Source: Asterias rubens (taxonomy: Eukaryota > Echinodermata > Asteroidea > Forcipulatida > Asteriidae). Taken from it: a DNA stretch of 64,000 nt. Shown here piece after piece: positions 33,277-45,008 of this stretch. Position numbers and translations under genes: made by a program. Positions within the stretch are counted from its first letter, which is position 1, and the number at the start of each line of letters is the position of its first letter. The DNA is taken from contig NC_047075.1 of the NCBI RefSeq assembly GCF_902459465.1, positions 13,385,119 through 13,449,118 on the forward strand. Direction: 5' to 3'. The notes beneath the pieces were generated by a model. It saw only the letters and a list, made by a program, of their open reading frames with translations, was not told where the DNA came from and did not search any database.

Positions 33277-34408
33277 GGGGTCCGCCTGATAGTCCGAAGG
33301 TCCGTTAGTCCGAAGGTGCAATAGTCCGAAGGTTCGATAGTCCGAACGCGCAAATTTTCCATAAGAGGGGGGTTCATTAGTCCGAAAATGTGATAGGGTT
33401 CGTTAATCCGAACATATGATGGGATAATCCAAAGGTTCATTAGTCCGAAGGTTCATCAATCCGAAAGTTTACTGGTCCGAAGGTTCGGTAGTCCGAATTT
33501 AAAAAAGGTTAGTTGGTCCGAAGGTTCGATAGTTCGAAACAAAAACGAGGTTCAACAGTCCGAAGGTTCATTATTCCGAATCGACGATAAGGTTCGGTAG
33601 TCCGAATCGACGATAAGGTTCGATAGTCCGAATTGACAATAAGGTTCGATAGTCCGAATTGACAATAAGGTTCGATAGTCCGAATTGACAATAAGGTTCG
33701 ATAGTCCGAACTGACAATAAGGTACGATAGTCCGATTCGATAATAAGGTTCGATAATAAGGTTCGAAAGACGCACACCGTAGGGAAATTTAAATAAGTTG
33801 GTTTTGTTCATAAATATAAAATTAAAATAACTGAATTAACTAGATCGGCCGCGCATACATACATGGGTTCTGGCATGGGTCCGCCATTGGCCTATCTCCC
33901 CTGTTCACTTTCTGTGCGTTGCCGTGGTCACGTGACTTGTTGCCGTCGGCACGTGACATTTAGCGCGTCCAAAGCCTATCTCCCGTGTGCATTTTCTGCG
34001 CGTCGGCTTTCGAACGTGAAATCGTTATTGCGTCCATGGCGAACCAAAAAAAATTCTACTCGGGCAATGGCGCGTGTGTATTGTCGATTCAGACTATCGA
34101 ACCTTAGTCGATTCGGAATAATGAACCTTATTGTCAATTCGGACTGTCGAACCTTATTGTCGATTCGGACTATCGAATCTCATAGTCAATTCGGACTATC
34201 GAACCTAAATGTCAATTCGGACTACCGAACCTTCAGAATATTTAACCTTATCCTATTTTCGGACTAACAGGCCATTCGGACTATCGAACCTTCGGACTGT
34301 CGGACCTTCGAACTATTGAACCTTCAGACTATCGAACCTTCGGACTAACGTACCTTCGAACTATTGAACCTTCGGACGATCGAACCTTCGGACTATCGAG
34401 TGGTAACC
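33277..34408. mobile_element. TU/FB-type foldback transposon
   Basis: Both arms are built from tandem copies of short units and are inverted relative to each other. The left arm (33277-33770) repeats a 16-base unit TTCGATAGTCCGAAGG and a 26-base variant with an ATTGACAATAAGG extension. The right arm (about 34085-34408) carries the reverse complements. A non-repetitive middle of about 310 bases separates them. The element is bounded by exact 8-bp direct copies GTTTCTTT at 33269-33276 and 34409-34416, and its two ends are imperfect inverted copies. The hAT reading frame resumes exactly across the duplication, so the insertion site is certain. The architecture matches TU elements of sea urchins and FB elements of flies. 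It has no ORF of its own. Confidence 0.9.
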
Positions 34409-35376
34409 GTTTCTTTTTGTTAGTTCATTGTCTTTTATACGGAATATATTTTCTCCCGTTGACCGCTCTGTGCATTCTCTCATGGATAAGACTTGGCATA
34501 CTACTTCTCCAACAGTATCGTCAAAAATCTTAACCACCACTGGATACAGTTTGATACTGCCCATATCGGTACTTCCATCAGTTGCTATGCTAAATGGCTG
34601 TTTTTGCATTTTTTTTGCAAGCATGACGGCATCGTTATCTGCTAGGCACTTTATTACATGTGATGTTTTTGTTCTTGAACATGCATACCGCTTGGCAATC
34701 CCCGAGTCTGGAAACTTTTTTCGAAACAATGGTCCTGAATGATCAGAAACTGCAACCGGTAGATTATGTTCAGTAATGAACCCACAAAACATTACCTCTG
34801 CATTAATTACCGAGTAGTCGTCCTTTTGAAAGAATGTTGTCAACTTGTTCGTCGATTTCACTGCGGCTTTCTCTGACCTCTCATTCGCTTCTATATATAT
34901 CGCCCCGTCCACCGTGAGCAATACTCACATCGGTTCTACATATGCCACAGAAAGCGTGATGCCTACTTTTTGTTGAGCTTTTAATGCACAAGAAATCTGT
35001 GGCGTAATTATCGTTAAAAACGCAGGATCTCTTCGATTTACTGCCACTCATTTTGAAAATCAACTTACGGTTTTAACAAAATGGCGACCGCAACACCCTT
35101 CGTACCACGACGTCGTCGACGAAGCAAATACATGTGCATAACGTATTATGTATGTACACACGCACACACTCACCAATACATGTGTACACTGCAGATTGAG
35201 GACATACTTTTAATACTATCCAATGGAGGACATTGCCAAAAGTCGAATGGTACCTATCGATGTGATGTGAGGACATAACACATGAATCCTTTTTCTTGCG
35301 GTTCACTAATGTGAATGTGTATACTGGCCTTCTGGGAAATGTTTTTGGGGGTGGTACACGATTTTCTTGTTCTTTG

Positions 35377-35392
35377 GGGGGGGGGGGGGCAG
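35377..35392. repeat. Poly-G tract
   Basis: An uninterrupted G run. Others occur near 36438, 36490 and 39501. These runs are prone to sequencing and assembly length errors. Confidence 0.85.
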
Positions 35393-35400
35393 GCCAAAGG

Positions 35401-35976
35401 TCTAGACTAATCATTTGGCTGTGCCTACAGAGTCACTCTAGGTTATGACTGTACTTTGGTGGTGCAGGAGACCTTAAATTTGTTTAAGTGTCGTCGTGTT
35501 TCTACAAAATTCCTTAATGTTTTTCCAAGTTCTGGTCTGCAATGCCACACAGGACAGGACGATTCAATGTCACGTTTTCCTGGAATCTTCTTCAGCAACA
35601 TGAATCTCTGCAAGCCCTCAGTTACGTCTTTCTTTTCCTGGGCAGTCCAGGGGCGTCGCTTGAATTGTCGACGCTTGACTTGTCGAGCTTTTGGAGCTGG
35701 ATCCGTTTGGGTTGGTGGCCTTCCTACAACACACAGGAAAGAAGAGGTAAATTAGTAAACATAATCAAATGGGGCGTATACATACCCTAAATAAGTTCAT
35801 TTTACCAATGTGCCGGTACCTGCCGGAAATGCCTGACAAGAAGCAGCCATCTTGTTTCATCCTACCGTACAAAATGAGTTGCCGAGATGGGCTAATCTAG
35901 ACTAATCACTTGGCTGTGCCTACAGAGTGACTCTAGGTTATGACTGTACTTTGATGGTGCATGACACCTTAAATTT
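35401..35976. repeat. 80-bp direct duplication, 495 bp apart
   Basis: TCTAGACTAATCATTTGGCT and about 60 following bases at 35401-35481 recur at 35896-35976 with roughly seven changes. The left copy overlaps the predicted last codons and stop (35443-35445) of the tyrosine-recombinase-like gene; the right copy lies in its intron. Confidence 0.85.
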
Positions 35977-38229
35977 GTTGACAGCAAACGGAGTCTGGCA
36001 TCTTATCGCATTTTGGTCTGGGGGGGAAACAGGGAATAGGACCAGCATATGCAAGAGACCTACAACAGATATAGGCAGTCAAAAATATTATAAACTTACT
36101 GGCATCAACACTGTCCTCCAAAGCTGGGTCACACGAGTCACCTGAATCACTCAGCTGTCCTCATCGCTGGTGAAGCCTTCTGCAATAAAAAAAAAATTAA
36201 ACTTCTAGAGTTAGCTTTGATTGGTTTCTGGCACACAAATAACAATGTGGGCCAATCCGTTGGGTTGGGTGTGTGGGGTTTGGGGTGTACAGTGAATGAG
36301 GTTCAAAGGGGGGGGAGGGGGTTAGGTGATGACGGCCACAGGCCGAGTTATCAGGCCCCAAAAACAAAGAGCAATTGTTACATTTAGGTATGCTTGCTTT
36401 TTGGCGTACACACCTAAACATGTTGGCCAATCCATTGGGGGGGGGGGGGGGGTGGAAGGGGGGAGGTTGTACAGTGAATGAATGTTATTTGGGGGGGGGG
36501 GGGTACCAAAGTTTGAATGAAATTGGAAAGAAAAGTTACAAACGGGTTTGTTTACCTCCAGTAACATGCAACTCCTCCAAAGATTTGCCATGTTGCGAAA
36601 CCAAGTTGCCTCTCTCCAAGCTGAGGAAAAGTCTAGACAGTTTGGTAACCCTCTGGACAGTGTCTGGCAACTGGTAGTACTCGCGATTGACCCGCAATCA
36701 CCTTTCACAATGGCTGCACTACTGCGCTTGTGAAAATCTTCCAGTTTCATTTTGGATACTTCCCCCTGTCGTCTGCGGTTGAAGATAATGAGATGGCACA
36801 GTGTGACTTCATTCAATTTCTTCCAAGCTGGTGTAATTTCATGGCCCTTAGCAGAGTGTAGGAGCTGCACTTCCCTGTTGCCAGTTTCATGAAGGAACGA
36901 TGAGATTTTCACCACATCTGCATTTGTGGGGAGATCAGCACGTTTGTTGCGCTTTCCTTGGTACAGTGTTCTGTGGGCATGGGTTGACACAAGTTCTGGC
37001 CACTTAATTTCACATAACTGCCTAAACTGTTCGGTCTGTTCCGCTTTTTTTTTTTGCCTAAGATTAAACTCTAAAGCACTTGCTTGCAGTATGAGTGCAC
37101 ATCTCTTGATGGAGTGTCCAATCTTGAGTGCTAGAGATGGAACGTGATACATCTGTTTTCCTTCACTGAAGCCGGCGACATCATGAACAGCCTTGACGAT
37201 ATCATTCAGATGGCGGGGATGCACGAATACTTCCAGTGATGCATTTGGTTGGTGGGTGTTTTTTCTCAGTTGTATAACAAGACGACCAAGTTCTCGTAGT
37301 TTGTTCCGAATGTAGCCATGTTGTGTAACATCGTGGCCAAGTCTGAGGTATTCACGTTTGGCAACTTCCAGAATCAAAGAATCATTCTTGACAACCAGAC
37401 CAACATTGTCTCTCCTCATAGAACTAAGAACCTTGTTCAACTGGAAAGATACACCAGCAGGGGGTGGTTTTAACAAATCACTATTGTTAGCTACTCGCCC
37501 CCTAACACGACCTATCCTACTGCTACCATCAGTCTGTGCAGGGAGAGCAGGCTTAAGTGGGCACTGATGACGCCAAAGATCAAGACGCACGTAATAGCCA
37601 TAACAATGTATGCATGGTCCATATGCGTGTGGAGATGCTTCATGATTTGGTCTGTATACTATAATAAGGACACCCTTTCCCTCTCTAAGGACTTGGCAAT
37701 TGTGTCTGTGATTACCAATATTGCGGATGTATAACAGAAGTTTCTTGCGGGCAGTAAAGTCAGTCTCCGATGCTATCTCTACAACTTCCCTCTCCTCTTT
37801 GTGATGCGACTGAAGATGACGGGGTAACTTGGCCTGAGGCTCATCACAGTAAAAGCAATAGTGTTTTTTGTCCCATTTCCTTTGTCCACCGACATTATCG
37901 GTCTGCATGACTGTTACGGCACACTTCTCACTAGAATCATTTGTTTCACATCCTACAGCTTGATTGCTTTGGTGAAGCTCGGCAGTTTCTAAAATAGCTT
38001 GTGGGTCATCGTCATTCCAGGAACTGGTGTTGGGGTTGACAGAACTTGAAGGATCAGACTGAAAAATAGCTTGTGGGTCATCGTCATCCCAGGAACTGGT
38101 GTTGGGGTTGACAGACCTTGAAGGATCAGACTGAAAAATAGCTTGTGGGTCATGGTCATCCCTGCAATTGGTGTTGGGGTTGACAGACCTTGAAGTATCA
38201 CACTGAAAATCTGATGTTTGATGGGCCAG
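35443..38229 (-). CDS. Crypton-like tyrosine-recombinase gene with zinc finger
   Basis: The main exon (38229-36556, minus strand) opens after a TCTTTTCCTTGCTAG acceptor. It first encodes three 24-residue Asp/Ser/Asn-rich repeats, then a C2H2-like finger (CFYCDEPQAKLPRHLQSHH) and a second Cys pair (CIHCYGYY). A long helical region leads to FNRRRQGEVSKMKLEDF, which matches the R-x-x-E...L box around the first catalytic Arg of tyrosine recombinases. Downstream exons are an acidic exon 36179-36100, interrupted by a frame error, and a terminal exon 35723-35443 carrying KRRPWTAQEKKDV, the Myb-like tail seen in this family. The HxxR and Tyr parts of the active site were not located; they should lie between, so an exon is missing or decayed. 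No exon is recognised upstream of 38229. Probably a Crypton-type element or a relic of one. Confidence 0.55.
37991..38206. repeat. 72-bp tandem repeat, three copies, coding 24-aa units
   Basis: The unit AAAATAGCTTGTGGGTCATC... recurs at offsets of exactly 72 bases. On the minus strand it stays in the frame of the recombinase-like gene and encodes Q-S-D-P-S-x-S-V-N-P-N-T type repeats ending in D-D-P-Q-A-I. The copies differ by a few substitutions. Confidence 0.9.
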
Positions 38230-38285
38230 CTAGCAAGGAAAAGACAAATGACATAATTAACACCACTGAGAAATGAAAAGCGTTT

Positions 38286-38548
38286 GAAACCGTTTGTTAT
38301 GAAATGCATATGGTTAGAAAGATGTTTTACAAGTATCACTACAACATGCACGGTTTTCATTTTACGTCGCGAACGAACACGGTCGGCCATTTATGGGAGT
38401 CCAAGTTTTGACTCCCATAAATGGCCGACCGTGTTTGTCGACGAGGTAAAACGAAAACCACGCTATTTCATGGCCTATTTGTGTTGATCATTGTATTCTA
38501 CTTCTACAACATCTTTCTAACCATATCGATTTTATAACAAACGGTTAC
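38286..38548. repeat. Long near-perfect palindrome (foldback MITE)
   Basis: The centre has 26-base perfect arms (38376-38401 and 38410-38435) around an 8-base loop. Similarity of the arms continues outward to AACCGTTTGTTAT at 38290 and its complement at 38546. The whole 263-base unit is one inverted repeat. It lies just upstream of the recombinase-like gene's first recognised exon. A one-arm copy is at 30294-30353. Confidence 0.85.
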
Positions 38549-39845
38549 GGGACTCTGTTACATTTAGGGATGCACGAATATCCTTGTCCCGCTTGCGGGC
38601 GCTTTGGAACTTGTACTTAAGCTTTGTTATCCACAGACTCTAGAAAATGGTTTAACAATAATACGTGTATGTAAATATACATTGTTGTTTCAGTAGATCA
38701 GAACTTGGGATAGAGTCATCATTCCCAAAATAAGAAAGATAATCACATTTAGGCCCATTGCCACTCAGGTTTAAATATTGATAACGTCGTTTTACAAGGT
38801 TTTAGCCATCAGTCAATGTTGTGGCTAGCCAATACATCATCCCATCCCCATGCAAAAAACAAAAACAAAAAACAACTTTTCACGTTACTTCACGTCATTG
38901 TTTCTATCTTAGTACCTAATGAAATTGCTTTAATCACAGTGCATCAGACTATACTCTCTATTGGCAAATATCAAAGAAATATTCCAATGATTATTTTGCT
39001 CACCTTCACTAGTCAACTTTTGTCTTCGGAGCTAGCTAGCTGCCCTCGATGATCATGTCAAGTCGTTGTCATGGTTGTTGTTGACACACGTCCCATCTGA
39101 TCCGATCCCACACACGCGCCGACACAGCGCACACAGCTGGAGCTTTTCTCAAACCTCGGCTTATGGCCGAGTAAAGACCGGTTTATTGTCGGTGGCACGA
39201 TGGAAATCTTGACGCGCGATCACTTTTTAGGGGGTTTATAGTTAGCGCTCAGCCCTCAACGATCCGTCATTAACCGTCGTTGAGGGTCGCTGGCGTTGTT
39301 GTAGAGGTCAATTATTTGAACTCTGACAGAAACAAAACACGGTTGCCAAAAGGGTGTGTCTCTCCAACATGTTTTTGCATGAACTTTACATGTATGGAAA
39401 ATGAACTTTACATGTATGGAAAATGAACTTTACATGTATGGAAAGTTGAACAATTTCACGTGAAATAGTATGTCTCTTTGTACATATTAAAACAGTGGCC
39501 CGGGGGGGGGGGGTATGCCCCTGATGAAAGATCTCCCCGGGGATATTTGACCGTTAATAAGAAATACAAATATTTTACAGGTTTGGCATAAATTGGCCAC
39601 CTCCACATTGTAATATCAAGCTCCCCACTCACCCCCTTATGGTGGGAATCCTTTGGTAACGCAGCTTGTCAGAAACGTCATAGCTTTATGGGGGAACGCT
39701 AGACCTAACCTCGCCTCGCCCATATCATTCAGTTGGGATGATGTACATACAGGCAACTGCAAATTCAGGCAACAAATTTGTTTGCAGATGAATTTCATAA
39801 AAAAATATGTAAATTCTGAAAGAAAATTAACTGCCAAGAATGTCT
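38549..39845. other. Non-genic interval with small repeats
   Basis: Contains a 22-bp tandem repeat (39379-39446), a CCCTCAACGA/TCGTTGAGGG hairpin near 39255-39288 and a poly-G run. No gene is supported. Confidence 0.45.
39379..39446. repeat. 22-bp tandem repeat, three copies
   Basis: GAACTTTACATGTATGGAAA plus two bases is repeated with exact 22-base spacing at 39381, 39403 and 39425. It is non-coding. Confidence 0.9.
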
Positions 39846-42800
39846 TCAGCGATCCCACGAAGTGACACGAATGTCAAAAGGAGGGAAACTAACAATTATG
39901 AGAAAAACAACTTTGAACGACATGCACTTTTTAAAAACTGTTTTTTAATTGCATTTTATAGTCGCACCATTAAAATTTTAACACGAACTTGAAGCGTATG
40001 AGTCAGAATACCTAGTTATCTCACTATTTAGCTTCATTTCTGTTTAAATAAAGCGTTATTGGTTCTGAAAGATTCGTGTCAGTTCGTGAAAACGCGAAAC
40101 CCGGATTTTGACATTCGCGCGCAGTTGGTGTCACTTCGTGAAAACGCGAATCCAGGATTCTCACATGTGCGTGCAGTTGGTGTCACTTCGTGAAACCGCG
40201 AAGATGCGCGTAACCCAATAGCATGTTGCGCCGAACACCATCGTAAAAACTGGTACCCGCTGCGCTAAAAATAGTTTTTCTCTCAAAGTCATTAAACATA
40301 ATGATAAAAGTATAGTTTGAAAGACAAACACTTTTAAAAAAAACGTTTTTTTATTGCATTTTTTACTCGCATCATTATAATTTCAACACGTACTCCAAGT
40401 AATATGAGCCAATATACTTATTTGTCTCATCATTTTGCTATATTTGTGTTTAAATAAAGCGTTATTGGCTCTGAAAGATTTGTGTCACTTCGTGAAAACG
40501 CGAAACCCGGATCCTTACATGTACGCGCAGTTGGTGTCACTTCGTGAAAACGCTAAGATATGCGTAATCACAATGGTATGTTACGCTGATCACCATCGTA
40601 AAAACTGGTACCCGCTACCTTAAAAATACCTTTTCTCTCAAATTCACTAAAAACAATGATAAAAGTATAGTTTTATGATTATTACAAATATTTTCAATAG
40701 ATTATTGAATGTACTTTTTTTTTAGACATAGTTTAATAAAAGTAAATCAATTCAATTGTTCAATAAATAATGAAACAAACACTTCTTAAAGTCATTTCAA
40801 GCTACACAATGCTGTGCTTCTGGGTTTTTTTTTTTTGGATAAACACAACAAATTAATCATAGAACAAATATTATATTAGGATTGGAAAAAATTGTTAAAT
40901 AATCAATTAAGTTTATCCCGAAGACAGTTACAAGTTAAACTTTATATTTTCAAGATGTTGGCTTATTAAACCATACAAAAGTATCACACTGAGTTTTGGT
41001 GATGAACTGACAAATTAATTACTAATTAAAAAACCCATTTGTAAGCATGTTCTCACACTCATCTCTTTTCATGAAACTGCAGCAGACCTTCATACTAGAT
41101 TGTTTTGCCACTAGGAATGTTTCACATATCTACTAATAATGATAATATTACTAATCACCATAATAAACTATACATTTATAAAGAGCTTGATACGAAGTGC
41201 CTCACTGGTTTTTAACAAATTATATTAAATCATTTATTGTTCATAGTTATGTCACACTTTGCTCAGTACTCACGATTGACTCGCACCTAAGATCTATCTT
41301 AGCTCTAAGAGAGAGCCATAAAATGTTGTCTTTGGTGCAGAATGAGGAATGCTTCGAAAAATGATGGTTTTCATGACTTATCAATATCTGTTTCTAGCAT
41401 GTTACATTATTACCACCTCAAACAAAAATCACTTGTTAAATACATATGAAACATTCCTTCATTTCATTCATGCACTCATAATTATAAAAACCTTACTTTA
41501 ATGATAAAAACAAAAAATAATTAGACATAAACAACAAGATTTCATAGAAAATTAATTGAATAAAAAAAGTAGTTTGAATTGCAAATGAAACGAGCAGAAT
41601 TTACAAAATAAATCACAAACAGTTGGCAGGCAGTTAAAAGCTTTACTTATTTTGATAAGGGTCTTGTTCTCCTGAACAAGTAAAGTTTTATGCTGATCAT
41701 TCTATTTGCACTGTGAAATCGAGATTATCGCCAGAGTCTATTGTATGATCTTAACTTACTTTTTAACATCTGGGATAATATCACAGTTAATGTTTATGGG
41801 TTTGGGTAACTGTATGTATCACTGTTAAATCTTTCTATATATAAGTTGTCTTGGAAATATTTAAAACTAGTCAGTTTTTCAACCACACACTTACTTTATT
41901 TTGATAAAGAGCTGAATATAAATAAGTTTCCCTTTGTGTCAGTCATCAATAATTGCCATGTAGTTTGCTAATAAAGATTGCGAAAGGTTGGAGAGCCAGG
42001 ATAGACCCAGGAAGTACCCCCTAACTCAGTGGTAGCACACTGAACAGGTAAACTAGATTGTGTTCAGAAGAAAAGCGATTGTGGTTTATATCAGTCCATA
42101 AATATTGAGCAAGCTGCCCACAGGTGGCTGGAAGATGGGGGTCGTCTCGATGGGCTGTACTTGTTTATCTGCAATCAGACACATTAAAACAGAAAAACAA
42201 GAAAATATGAATACTCGACAAACAACATTTTAAAATGCATGCAAAACCTATCACGAGTGAAAAACGATATCATTGTTTTACGTGTTCCTGTGTGCTTTCA
42301 TATAATAGTCAGTAAACAGTGTAAAACACACACTGGCTTTTAATTTCTTTTCACATAGTTAAGTCGGGGGTTTGTTTTCAAAATAAGACCATTCAGCTGT
42401 TGTAAATCCACAAACTAAAGTCAACAGTTATGTACATGTAATAGACATGCAGCCAATGTCATGGTTACAAATCTGTATAAGTTATTGTTTTGCCCTCGTG
42501 CTCTTATGAAGTACTCATCTTCGGCTTGTCTCCGCTAAATTCCATGAAGTCCTTATATCTGCTGGGCCCAAAACTCACGACTAATCAAGATCCAAGACCA
42601 AGGTCTGCAGAAATTAAACCTGAATAACAGAACAAATTCACAAAAATAAAAATAATTAAGGGTTTACTGTGTAAGTTTGTCATTTCACTTGAATTAAATA
42701 TAAAGGTACACCCTTGTACAACCTACAGTTACCTATGTCCACAATTATTAAAGACTGGACACTAGTCCATTTTGGAATACAGGAGAAAACAAAAACATTT

Positions 42801-44208
42801 GTAAATTTAATGTGAACAAATGTTGACAGTATTAAATGGAATGAATAACTGACACGGCAATAAAAGTCATATTCATAACGAAGGTAAAGTAACGTCTTAA
42901 AACATTATTAACGTACCTTTTGGGGGATGTAAAGTGAAGCCATTCCGTGTGTAGTATTACATCTGTGCACTTTGCAGAACCTATACAAAAATAATTACAA
43001 AACAAACTAAACTGTTATGCCTTACTAAATTAAATTAAAAAATGGAATTGAATCATCAAAGGTTTCCACAATTTATCAATGCAATTGAGTGATATTAATG
43101 ACAAACCTAAGTACTACAAATTTTTTGAACAAGCCCAGCTAACTATATTTTCTTTTGATGACAGACTACCGACTAGTTTCTACTACTGTACACTATATTA
43201 CTGTAGGACGGTCCACACTAGAAACTAGTTATTGAAAGGGGGTTAACTCATGTCATAATCATGGAGGTTCGAAACCCCAACCAAGCCAACATTAAATTAA
43301 TTAAACAGGGCAAAATAGAGCTGTCAGTTTCATCAGACGTCGTTTATCATAAAAAGTTATTGGCATGATTTTTAATAGAGTATGGACACCATACTATTAC
43401 TACTACTAGTGCATAAATATAGAGGAACATCGTGGAGGAAGGAAGTATGGGAACACATACAACAACACTGTCCTGATGTAATAAACTAGTAACACAAACA
43501 TTTTATTGCAGGTTTGCTGCCTGCATACCGTATGCAGTAAGTTACATGTACACAAAATGTACGATGCATGAGTATATGCGTACGAGTCTACGAGTTTTAC
43601 GACTCACGAACGAAGGCATATTTCTAATTGCTGGTATTTCTACATTAGGCTGTTTTAATCTTACCACTGAATGAAGTACAATGGTCTATAAATTATAAAG
43701 GGTACTTTTACGTTTGTTTCAAGACTTATTTTCACTCGTTAATTTACAAAAAGTAAAACAAAACATCGTTCAGTACTTACTAAAATCACCATACACAACA
43801 CGTTACAGCCTGCAAGCCTTCCATATGATCTGTGTGTTGCCAAGCGGACAATGCACATGCGCGCAGCTCTTGTCCCCATGAAGACGAACAAAATGCGCAT
43901 TTTGCAGCGTGAGGGTTCGATCAGATTAGGGAATGAGTTTAGTTTGTGTCACTTCGTGAAACCGCCGGGTGGGCGCGCGCCGTTTTAACGAAGTGACAGT
44001 TATCTTGGTGTCAGTTCGTGAAAACGCAAACAGCGGTTTTCGACATGTATGTTACAAAACGTAAAACCGTTACATACCATGGCAACACTTTTTTGACTTT
44101 TAAACTCAATGAGAATGAAGACTTCCTTCAACCCTAACGGAATATGTAAAAAAAAAAAATCCGAAAAGGGTTCATTTTTGACATTCGTGTCACTTCGTGG
44201 GACCGGTG
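39846..44208. mobile_element. 4.36-kb block with long terminal inverted repeats and sub-terminal 13-mers
   Basis: A 27-base sequence at 39853-39879 is the exact reverse complement of 44176-44202, and the match continues outward with mismatches to about 39846/44208. The 13-mer GTGTCACTTCGTG occurs near both ends: inverted at 39856, and direct at 40128, 40180, 40482, 40534, 43946 and 44187. Variants with one change lie at 40076 and 44008. The left side also holds a tandem duplication of about 400 bases. Between 40.7 and 43.9 kb there is only AT-rich sequence without ORFs. This looks like a non-autonomous DNA transposon with repeated transposase-binding sites. No target duplication was identified and the superfamily is unknown. 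Confidence 0.6.
39925..40676. repeat. Tandem duplication of about 400 bp
   Basis: Copy one (about 39925-40324) and copy two (about 40329-40676) share ACTTTTAAAAA, TTTAAATAAAGCGTTATTGG, the 13-mer cluster, ACCATCGTAAAAACTGGTAC and AATGATAAAAGTATAGTTT in the same order. Copy two has lost one 13-mer segment. Confidence 0.8.
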
Positions 44209-45008
44209 ACGATGTGTTAGATTCTGATGGTCCGAGGTTTTAATTTCAATATTTGTGTAGAACCAGTTTTTGACTAACCTTTTGCATTTCATGAAAACAA
44301 GGAAAAGAACACCATTATTATTATTAATGTGGTGAAACAGAATCTTGACAAATTGAGACAGGTCAAAGATGACAGCTATATTGGTTGGACACTTGATTAA
44401 TGTCTTTTGTCTTTACGGACAATTCCAGGCCCACAAAATCATTACCTAGTCTGGAATAACATGAGTTATACAGCTTATAATCCACAGGCGGCTATTCATA
44501 TTTCGTTATCGAGTACGAAGTTATTGTCTTTTGCGCTCATCCATCCTTGTTGACTGGGCGCCGCCATTTTCTTTGAAATTCCTGCTACATCCGGGGTATT
44601 ATGACGTAATGACTGCACCAAGCTAGTGTGTACGTGCGAAAAGAGACCTCGTGTGTGAGACCCATGCTTGTGTGTGTGTTGCAGTATTTTACACTAGGGT
44701 CATTCCATGTCAGACCAACGCACTTTTTTACCTCATGTCTTCCGATTTTGATAAAAATTGCTGTGATTGTAGGTCCTTATGAGCAATGAATGCACAGCAA
44801 TTTTTAGCCCGATCGGACTTACCATGTGGTCAGGGCAGAAACCACTAAAAACTGAAATTTTTAGGGTAAAATACCACTTTTTTGGTAAAAATATGTCATA
44901 ACCATGTCAATTCTCATCACATATATGCAAATTTGGTATCAAAATTATGAGAATTGCATGCTCAAATCAGTTCTTTTGTCAAAAATAAATGAAATGTAGG
45001 TCACTGCA
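44209..45008. other. Non-genic interval
   Basis: No gene. From about 44699 (GGGTCATTCCATGTCAGACC) the sequence appears to be part of a dispersed repeat that continues into the tandem duplication at 45009. Confidence 0.35.

Larger units (their letters stand above)
30631..35051 (-). pseudogene. hAT-like transposase gene, split by a foldback insertion
   Basis: Read on the minus strand, the pieces follow the order of a hAT-type transposase. A BED-like Cys pair (FCGICRTD) starts the protein at 35051, then comes FSIATDGSTDMG near 34570, the first acidic box. VSFATDNASVM follows near 33230, the second box, with CACHLMHLA and WLSLEKAVTRLLEYWDPLLEFF across a splice at 32947/32792. Ser/Thr-rich exons follow at 32306-32150 and around 31990-31740, then IEFYRAVK-like LQQFYKDVKEFY at 31423-30863, and finally the dimerisation motif HSNADCERVFS near 30800. 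Lesions include a TA-repeat slip near 34900, frame breaks near 31900, 30890 and 30780, and a 1.13-kb insertion at 33277-34408. It cannot encode an intact protein. The superfamily call rests on motif order and is fairly safe; the subfamily is not assigned. Confidence 0.7.

Noticed and set aside
33290..33775. Regularly spaced short repeats resembling a CRISPR array
   Set aside because: The units abut each other without unique spacers, vary in sequence, are mirrored in inverted orientation 300 bases away and are bounded by a target-site duplication. The DNA is eukaryotic. It is the arm of a foldback transposon.
36322..36556. Extension of the recombinase ORF through Pro-rich residues after 36556
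   Set aside because: A GAG|GTAAAC donor precedes it, and the Pro runs come from poly-G tracts on the opposite strand; it is read as intron.
38378..38487. ORFs starting at the palindrome that would add N-terminal exons to the recombinase-like gene
   Set aside because: The same peptide is encoded on both strands by symmetry (MADRVRS... in one arm), so it reflects the inverted repeat rather than a conserved start exon.
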